Positions 57,272 to 64,000 of a stretch of 64,000 bases of DNA are shown in pieces; within the stretch, counting starts at the first letter, position 1; the number at the start of each line of letters is the position of its first letter. A model generated the notes under the pieces. That model did no database searches, was not told the DNA's origin, and saw only the letters and a program-made list of their open reading frames with translations. Location: the NCBI GenBank assembly GCA_002400845.2, contig NVRK02000095.1, positions 1 to 64,000 on the forward strand, in the 5' to 3' direction. The stretch comes from Hyphomicrobiales bacterium. Lineage in GTDB: Bacteria > Pseudomonadota > Alphaproteobacteria > Rhizobiales > Rhizobiaceae. The position numbers were made by a program, and so were the translations under genes.

Positions 57272-59082
57272 TTAGCTTTAAACGCCATATTTTATTGACG
57301 ACTTGTTTGGTCTTGCTTTTGCCTTATGTGGGTTTAACTGCGGAGAGAGAGCATGAACGTTACGTACCGAAAGTGATTTTAGAACTTGCTAAATCTAGGC
57401 TAGAAAAGCAGGCTAGAGCCATTAGTGGGCGCGCTAATAACACACTAGAGCATGTAAGTGTTGCTGGGCCTAAAATATTAAGAGCTGTTCGCATGGTTGG
57501 GCCAATTGTTGATTTCGAAAAAGCGGCAGGTATTAAATCAAAATCTATGGCTATGGATGCACATGATGAACATAATCATACTTTTAAAGTTGATGATGCA
57601 GGTAAAAAGCCTGAAACTGTGGACATGCAGGAAAGTACCTTTGAGGAGGTGCATAGTGATGTTGTTCGTGAGGCACATGTAGGTGAACCACATTCTAAAG
57701 GCATGAAACAGCCAGAGATGTTTAAATCAGTTCTGGATGAGCTGCTTGAGAAGAACGTGCTTGGCAAGAGTGGTGTGCATGGTGAAGTTGACAGTGGGCA
57801 TCAGGAGGCAGAAAATATTGATTCCACTGAGGAACACGCAAAAGAGGGCCACGCAAAAGAGGGTGAAAAACTTGACGAGGATGGCCACCCTATCAAGCAT
57901 GTAGTCGTTTTCGAAACTGTCGAAGTACCCTTTGAGCTTGGTGAGCCAACACGTGAAATTAGAGCGCTTCAACGATTGCAAGATGGTTTGGTCACAGGCA
58001 AAGCTGGATCTTTTAAACAGTATAGAGCGCGGCTTAAGACGGCTGCAAAAACGCTGAAATCTGTGGATGTTAAAGCATGGGATTATAAGAAAAATCTTGA
58101 TGCGATTGCGCTGTTTACATTGATAGGTGGAGACCCACGAGTTGGTAAACTAGCTAGGTCAAAGACCAAACTTTCTAAGGATCATACTTTATATCTTGAT
58201 GCTGCGTTGGCATATTCTACTGGTCGGTTGGGTAGAGCCTTTAACTTATTTAAAAAAATAGATTTTAAACATGTTCCTATTTCAACCGCTGCACAGTTTG
58301 CAATTGTAAAGTCGATGTTGTTTGGACGGGTTGATGCAAAATTAGCAAAAGATTATTTGGATATCGCGCGTAAAATTGCACCTGGTACATTGGCAGAAGA
58401 AGCTTCATTAAGAAGGCTTATAAGAATGTCTTCAGATGACGAAAACGTAAAAATGTTTACGCGTATTAGCACCATTTATATAACCAGATATAAAAACTCA
58501 TTCTACTTTAATGACTTTTTGAAGAACTACGCTTATTCGCTTGTTCGCATGCATAAAAGTTCTGAGGATGCTATTTTAAAGAATTTGAAATATCTATATA
58601 AGTCTTTGAAGCCTAACCAACAATTGGCAGTTTCAAGCTATGTTTCTGGCATCGCTACAGAGTTGGGAATGTTTAAATTATCCAGTTGGACGGCAAAAAC
58701 TGCAATTGTATTAAGCAGAAAAAATGGAAAGCTTCACACACGTATGAAGCTGTATCATTTGGCTTCAACGGTGACCGAACTTGGTGGTATAGAAACAATG
58801 ATGAGTATGGTTGACGGTATAAATGATGCGCATTTAAACTCTAAAGATAAATTTTTATACGATAATGTAATCGCGCTTAGCCAGCGAATTTATAACGACC
58901 CTATGACGCAAGTTCAAATTAAGAATGGGATTAAAATGGAAGTGACAAGATTTTCAAAAGCGGATCCCACAGATAAATTGTTTAAAGAGAGCGCTGAGTT
59001 TGCTCAAAAGAATGCCACGATTAAAAAGTCTATCGATATTCTTGCTATGAGTGAAAAAGTCTTGAATGGAGAAATTTTATGA
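57268..59082 (+). CDS. motC: MotC-type chemotaxis/motility protein
   Basis: Signal peptide, 604 aa, between motB and fliK/motD with ATGA overlaps; family assigned mainly by position and architecture. Confidence 0.8.
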   Translation: MISFKRHILLTTCLVLLLPYVGLTAEREHERYVPKVILELAKSRLEKQARAISGRANNTLEHVSVAGPKILRAVRMVGPIVDFEKAAGIKSKSMAMDAHDEHNHTFKVDDAGKKPETVDMQESTFEEVHSDVVREAHVGEPHSKGMKQPEMFKSVLDELLEKNVLGKSGVHGEVDSGHQEAENIDSTEEHAKEGHAKEGEKLDEDGHPIKHVVVFETVEVPFELGEPTREIRALQRLQDGLVTGKAGSFKQYRARLKTAAKTLKSVDVKAWDYKKNLDAIALFTLIGGDPRVGKLARSKTKLSKDHTLYLDAALAYSTGRLGRAFNLFKKIDFKHVPISTAAQFAIVKSMLFGRVDAKLAKDYLDIARKIAPGTLAEEASLRRLIRMSSDDENVKMFTRISTIYITRYKNSFYFNDFLKNYAYSLVRMHKSSEDAILKNLKYLYKSLKPNQQLAVSSYVSGIATELGMFKLSSWTAKTAIVLSRKNGKLHTRMKLYHLASTVTELGGIETMMSMVDGINDAHLNSKDKFLYDNVIALSQRIYNDPMTQVQIKNGIKMEVTRFSKADPTDKLFKESAEFAQKNATIKKSIDILAMSEKVLNGEIL

Positions 59083-60521
59083 TGCCACTTGGTTTCGCTG
59101 GTTCTATCAAAGCAGATGATACTGGGATTGCTTTTAGAAAAGGTAATGGCGACAGTCTGGCTTTAAAAAATGAAAACAAGGCTAATGATTTTGCTAAGGC
59201 TTTAGATAATGAAAAGAGCGTAGACTTAGTGGATAACGCTAGCGTTAAGAGTGATGAAACTAAACTAAATGATGCTGACGCACAGGATAACTTAGAGAAT
59301 AACTTATCTGTTCTAGACAACGCAAAATCTACAATAACTTCAAATTCAAAACAGATTGCATTTGTAACCATAGATAGTGCTCTGGCTGAAAAGCTGACGC
59401 CAGTTAATGTTACATATGCCAATAGCAATGAAAGCCTGTCTGTTGATATTAATGGTGCGCGCAAGGTTGTTAATGAGACTGCCGAGAAACTAGCGAAGAC
59501 ATCGGCATTGAGTGATAATGATAAGAAAAATAATCAAATTGTCTCTCAAATTTCAAATAATACAAATAATTCGACAGCTACTCCTGAAACTATGAATGAC
59601 AAGGTCTCGATCAAATCGCTTTCACAGGATAATAAGAAAAATCAAAAAGAAATACAAAATAGCATCTTAAAGTCAAATACATCAAAGACGAATGATAAGA
59701 GCGTTGATACTGGTAAAGCAGCAAATAAAAGCGTTGCAAATGATGGTGCCAATGCCAACACCAATGCAAAGAAATCCTCTAAGGTAGTAACTACTACAAA
59801 TCAGAATGTAAATTCTTCAAAACTGGCTGAGGGTTCAGACAAGTCGCAAGTAGGACGAAATGGTATTGAGAAGATTGTTGAACGCTCTGTCGATAAAAAT
59901 GGAAAAGCATCAATTGCAAATGCACAGATGAATGCTGGCCAGCTTAAAGTTAAATCTTCTAATAATACGTTGAATTATTTTGCCGAGACTAAGGTTGAAA
60001 ACCTTGGCAATGCACTACAACAAATTGTAATCACAAACGAAGCTAAGTTTGGCGCTAAGATAGAAACTGTTTCAGCCCCACGCATCGTTCTTCCTGAAAG
60101 CCAGTCGGTTGTCTCGCAAAAGACTATCGAAATCCAGTTGCTACCAAAAACACTCGGGTTAATTAAGGTCAAAATTGAAATTTCTGATGGCAAAATGACA
60201 CTTATGATTGAGGCTCAAACAGCTAAAGCTGAAGCTGCAATTAAGCAAGAAATTGTCCAAATTATTGACACGATTAAAGCCGCAGGCTTGTCGGTAGAGG
60301 AAATTTCTGTTCGTCGTAATGCAGAATTGAGTCAGCAAGATGAGGCAATAAAAGATTATTCTGCAGATGAAAACATGCAAGAGAATTTAGCAAATGGCAC
60401 TTTTGACGACCACTTTGATGGTCAAAAAGACAAGAAAATGGCTGATGATTTAGCCAGTCAGGGCACTGATATTAGTGATAACTCTGATCTAGTTGATACA
60501 CGCTCGGGAATCTATCTTTAA
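59079..60521 (+). CDS. fliK: flagellar hook-length control protein FliK/MotD
   Basis: Asn/Ser/Lys-rich N-region and FliK-C-like KTIEIQLLPKTLGLIKVKIEISDGKMTLMIEAQTAKAEAAIKQEIVQIIDTIKAAGLSVEEISV. Confidence 0.87.
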   Translation: MMPLGFAGSIKADDTGIAFRKGNGDSLALKNENKANDFAKALDNEKSVDLVDNASVKSDETKLNDADAQDNLENNLSVLDNAKSTITSNSKQIAFVTIDSALAEKLTPVNVTYANSNESLSVDINGARKVVNETAEKLAKTSALSDNDKKNNQIVSQISNNTNNSTATPETMNDKVSIKSLSQDNKKNQKEIQNSILKSNTSKTNDKSVDTGKAANKSVANDGANANTNAKKSSKVVTTTNQNVNSSKLAEGSDKSQVGRNGIEKIVERSVDKNGKASIANAQMNAGQLKVKSSNNTLNYFAETKVENLGNALQQIVITNEAKFGAKIETVSAPRIVLPESQSVVSQKTIEIQLLPKTLGLIKVKIEISDGKMTLMIEAQTAKAEAAIKQEIVQIIDTIKAAGLSVEEISVRRNAELSQQDEAIKDYSADENMQENLANGTFDDHFDGQKDKKMADDLASQGTDISDNSDLVDTRSGIYL

Positions 60522-60614
60522 TGAATACAATTTTAAGGTGGTGTTTGGGGTCGTTTGTCATAGTCCTCGTAAAACAAATCACTCCAATTTATTTTTTGAT
60601 TGCAAGTCTAAAAA

Positions 60615-60629
60615 TTAACAAATAGTTAA
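60615..60629. promoter_or_regulatory. candidate CtrA full site TTAA-N7-TTAA upstream of rem/ftcR
   Basis: TTAA CAAATAG TTAA, centred about 175 bp before the ATG. Confidence 0.55.
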
Positions 60630-60796
60630 TTATCAACTGTATTGTGAATCAACTTAGGAAATCAAACCTAAAATTGATGTTTTCTTACCTAAAGTTATAG
60701 ATGAAAACTTATCCCCTATTTTTGAGTTATTGGTCAAAAATTAAGATTCGCTTAACGATTCTACATCAAGCGGTTTAACTGATTCGGGGGGAAACA

Positions 60797-61510
60797 ATGA
60801 TTGTATTTGTCGAAGACAGGTCTTTAGTTGTTGAAAGCTATAAAAATAAATTTGAAAAAGCTGGTGAAATGTTGTTTAGGCTCGATGCGAATGATTTATT
60901 CGAGTGGTTAAGAACAGGCAGTAAAGCTGATTTAGCCTCCATTGAGGCCGTCCTTATAGGTGAGTGCTCAAATCAAGCTGAAGTCGTATCTCAGATACGG
61001 CTAAAAATTAATGCTCCAGTGGTTGCGATGTTAGACAATCGTTGCCTTGAGAGTTTGACTAGACTTTATAAGTTTGGTGTTGATGATGTTGTTGCTAAGC
61101 CAGTTCACTTTGAAGAACTGATGTTTAGAATTGCTGCAATCAAAAAGAGAATTGTTACTTCAGTTTCTAGCGAAATCACTTCAGCAATTACTGTTTATTT
61201 TGATGGGCGTGATCCTGAATTTGCAGGTGCACCTTTGGATTTGCCAAGACGTGAGCGCAGAATTTTAGAATATCTTGCGAGCATTAATGGTCGCAGAGCA
61301 ACCAAAGCTCAAATCTTTGGTGCCATCTATGGGGTGTTTGATGACCTTATTGAAGAAAGCGTCATTGAAAGTCATATCAGTAAATTACGTAAAAAATTAC
61401 GTTTGAAAATTGGTCATGATCCAATCGATTCTAAGCGTTATCTGGGATACAGATTTAACCCAAATTTCGTAAAGGTTGAGAATCAGTTTAACCATGCGCT
61501 CGTAGCGTAA
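60797..61510 (+). CDS. ftcR: OmpR-type flagellar regulator Rem/FtcR
   Basis: Receiver-like N-domain; LDLPRRERRILEYLASINGRRATKAQIFGAIYGVFDDLIEESVIESHISKLRKKLRLKIGHDPIDSKRYLGYRF. Confidence 0.92.
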   Translation: MIVFVEDRSLVVESYKNKFEKAGEMLFRLDANDLFEWLRTGSKADLASIEAVLIGECSNQAEVVSQIRLKINAPVVAMLDNRCLESLTRLYKFGVDDVVAKPVHFEELMFRIAAIKKRIVTSVSSEITSAITVYFDGRDPEFAGAPLDLPRRERRILEYLASINGRRATKAQIFGAIYGVFDDLIEESVIESHISKLRKKLRLKIGHDPIDSKRYLGYRFNPNFVKVENQFNHALVA

Positions 61511-61539
61511 CCAATCAAAAATCTTAAAGATTGTTCAGT

Positions 61540-61566
61540 GTAAATTGCCAAGCCGTGGCAATTTAC
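61540..61566 (+). terminator. hairpin downstream of rem/ftcR
   Basis: GTAAATTGCCA-AGCCG-TGGCAATTTAC, 11-bp perfect stem. Confidence 0.6.
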
Positions 61567-61710
61567 TACAGGATTTTCTTTGTCAAAATTTAGTGGGAAT
61601 TTAGAATTTCAAATATGCAACTTGTTTCGTGTGGGGCGTCAGGTTCACACAAGATAAAGCAGAGATGCTCATACACAAGAGAATCAATTCGCTTATAGAA
61701 AGGGAACATT

Positions 61711-62967
61711 ATGAGCCTTTATGGAATGATGCGGACCAGTGTGTCTGGCATGAATGCACAAGCTGAGAGGCTTTCCACTGTTGCGGACAACATAGCCAAT
61801 GCAAGTACGACTGGTTATAAAAAATCTACTATAGAATTTAATACACATGTATTGCAGTCAAATTCAGGCATGTATAATTCGGGTAGTGTGAACACGACAA
61901 CGCGAACGTTTGTCAGTGAGCAAGGCCCATTAAGGGGCACCACTTCTAATACAGATTTGGCCATTGATGGTGATGGATTTTTCATCGTGCAAAATGGAGC
62001 AGATGATTTCTTCTTAACGAGAGCTGGCGCATTTATCATTGATTCTACAGGTGATTTGGTCAATTCTGCTGGCAACGGTTTGATGGGTTATGATTTAAAT
62101 ACGACTGGCGGCGCACCTGTAGCCAATGGTTTTGGCGGCCTGTCTCGCATTAACGTTGGTGGGCAAGAGCTAAGCGCAGTGCCAACAACGCAAGCACAAT
62201 TAATACCGAACTTACCTTCCAGTGTAGATGTGATTGCTGCGGGTTCATTGCCATCAGATAATGTAGCAAACTCAGATTATCATGGTAAAACATCCCTGTT
62301 GATGTACGATTCACTTGGCAACGAAAAGCTTGTAGATGTGTATTTCGCTAAGACAGCTGATGATACTTGGGAAGCTGCGGTTTATGACAATGACGATGCT
62401 ACAAATGCTGGGTTCCCATATTCAAGTGCCGCGCTTGCAACACAAACATTAAACTTTGATCCAACTACGGGCTTCATAGCCGGTGGCGTTGACCCAGTTG
62501 TTACTTTCACGTTGCCAAACGGTTCATCTGTTGATTTAGAATTGGGTGGCATTAGTCAATTGAGTACAAATTATACCGTTGTTGATGCGAACTCTAATGG
62601 CAGCTCTCCGGCTTCTATTGAAAGAGTTGAAATTGGTGATAACGGGATAGTATCTGGCGTGTTTGAAAATGGTTACACAAGACCATTGTTCCAATTGGCT
62701 TTAGCAGATGTTCCAAGTACCGATAACTTGCGTCCAGAACCTGGCAATAATTACAGTGTTACGATTGAATCTGGTGATGTGCTTGTTGGGCTACCGCAGG
62801 GCGATTCATTCGGGCAAATTATTTCTGGTGCATTAGAAGAATCTAACGTTGATATGGCAAGTGAGCTTACGATCATGATCGAGTCTCAACGAAGCTACAC
62901 CGCAAATTCAAAAGTATTCCAAACAGGTTCTGACCTGATGGATGTTTTGATTAATTTGAGACGGTAA
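61711..62967 (+). CDS. flgE: flagellar hook protein FlgE
   Basis: SLYGMMRTSVSGMNAQAERLSTVADNIANASTTGYKKSTIEF; SNTDLAIDGDGFFIVQNG; GALEESNVDMASELTIMIESQRSYTANSKVFQTGSDLMDVLINLRR. Confidence 0.96.
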   Translation: MSLYGMMRTSVSGMNAQAERLSTVADNIANASTTGYKKSTIEFNTHVLQSNSGMYNSGSVNTTTRTFVSEQGPLRGTTSNTDLAIDGDGFFIVQNGADDFFLTRAGAFIIDSTGDLVNSAGNGLMGYDLNTTGGAPVANGFGGLSRINVGGQELSAVPTTQAQLIPNLPSSVDVIAAGSLPSDNVANSDYHGKTSLLMYDSLGNEKLVDVYFAKTADDTWEAAVYDNDDATNAGFPYSSAALATQTLNFDPTTGFIAGGVDPVVTFTLPNGSSVDLELGGISQLSTNYTVVDANSNGSSPASIERVEIGDNGIVSGVFENGYTRPLFQLALADVPSTDNLRPEPGNNYSVTIESGDVLVGLPQGDSFGQIISGALEESNVDMASELTIMIESQRSYTANSKVFQTGSDLMDVLINLRR

Positions 62968-62974
62968 TTTTTAG

Positions 62975-64000
62975 ATGACCCTATCCGCAGCACTTCGCAC
63001 AGCTACGAGTTCACTCTCTTCCACCTCTCAGCAGGCGGCAGTGACATCTCGTAATATTGCGGGTATTGGGGACCCAAATTACATTCGACGTGATGCTGCT
63101 GTTGTAACCAATTATTATGGCACGACACGCGTTGATACGCAGCGTGTTGTTAATCAGGCATTGTTCGATTCTTCATTAATGGCCAATGCCAAATATGCCA
63201 AGAGTGATGCCATTGCATCTAGCATCGATAGGTTAGCATCGTTTCAGCAACTTAATGAATTTAGCAATTCGGCAGCCAGTTTACTTGGTGAGTTGAAAAA
63301 TGCTACTGAATTTGCTGCTGCAACGCCATCAGACAATACGACACTGAATAGCTTAGTTGAAAATGCGCGTTCAATGGCAACGGCGCTCAACAGTTCATAT
63401 ACAGAAATAATGAACACTAAGACTGATATCGATAGCGCTATCAGAACGAGCGTAACAAACCTAAGAACAATGCTGGCTCAATTAACTGAACTGAACGATG
63501 CCATCGTTGAAGGCTCAAGATTTGGGAATGATGTATTTGATGAATTGGATATTAGAGACAGCCTATTAAATGAAATCTCAACTGAGATTGGTATTAATGT
63601 TGTAAGTCGTGAAAACAACGATGTGATGTTGACCCTAAACAATGGCGTTGTTTTATTTGAGAAGAAGCCAAGAGACATTCAATTTCAAGCAATGCCTTCA
63701 TATGGCCCTAATACACAAGGTTCTAACCTTTTTGTAGATGGCGTTCCAGTAACTGGCGATGATTCAAGGTTGCCAATTTATACAGGCGCTATTGCTGGTA
63801 ATTTTGAACTTCGAGACAGATATTTAGTAGACCAGCAAAATCAACTTGATGAAATTGCACGCGGTCTCATTGAAGCTTATTCTGAGCAAGATCAAACCGG
63901 TGGTGGCAAACCAGCATTGGCTGGTCTGTTTACTTGGGACGGTGGACCTGGTGTTCCAACTTCTGGAATCTTACAGCCAGGTATCGCTGGTTCGTTAAGT
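62975..64000 (+). CDS. flgK: flagellar hook-associated protein FlgK (partial, runs off right edge)
   Basis: Reading from ATG 62975: MTLSAALRTATSSLSSTSQQAAVTSRNIAGIGDPNYIRRDAAVVTNYYG...VFDELDIRDSLLNEISTEIGINVVSRENNDVMLTLNNGVVLFE. Confidence 0.9.
   Translation, partial: MTLSAALRTATSSLSSTSQQAAVTSRNIAGIGDPNYIRRDAAVVTNYYGTTRVDTQRVVNQALFDSSLMANAKYAKSDAIASSIDRLASFQQLNEFSNSAASLLGELKNATEFAAATPSDNTTLNSLVENARSMATALNSSYTEIMNTKTDIDSAIRTSVTNLRTMLAQLTELNDAIVEGSRFGNDVFDELDIRDSLLNEISTEIGINVVSRENNDVMLTLNNGVVLFEKKPRDIQFQAMPSYGPNTQGSNLFVDGVPVTGDDSRLPIYTGAIAGNFELRDRYLVDQQNQLDEIARGLIEAYSEQDQTGGGKPALAGLFTWDGGPGVPTSGILQPGIAGSLS

Overview
This 64 kb window is low-GC alphaproteobacterial chromosome; the flagellar gene order is of Rhizobiales (Hyphomicrobiales) type. 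No rRNA, tRNA, CRISPR array or transposase was recognised. Left to right it contains: (i) three Gfo/Idh/MocA oxidoreductases and a divergent FCD-GntR regulator with a perfect 24-bp palindrome between them; (ii) a compact nitrite-respiration island (pseudoazurin, Crp/Fnr-Nnr regulator, DUF1858 protein, nirK, nirV) with two TTGCN-N4-NGCAA boxes; (iii) LacI, LysR, GMC oxidoreductase and MarR genes; (iv) a Weimberg-type pentose/sugar-acid oxidation cluster (XylX-like FAH protein, SMP-30 lactonase, RraA-like protein, KGSA-type ALDH, DHDPS-family dehydratase, IlvD/Edd dehydratase) interrupted by a DNA-alkylation-repair-like gene, with a divergent tripartite tricarboxylate transporter and LacI regulator and two near-identical operators; (v) 3-oxoacid CoA-transferase and thiolase genes; (vi) a stress/repair cluster (stand-alone Ada Zn-binding domain, 2OG-Fe(II) oxygenase, egtB, egtD); (vii) about 28 kb of flagellar/motility genes up to a truncated flgK. 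The strongest non-coding signal is a structured 5' leader repeated upstream of all three tandem flagellin genes. Its hairpins vary in a compensatory way and a GUCCC/GGGAC pairing can sequester the Shine-Dalgarno. It probably belongs to, or is related to, the flg-Rhizobiales RNA class. All calls come from reading the sequence and ORF translations; no database search was run.
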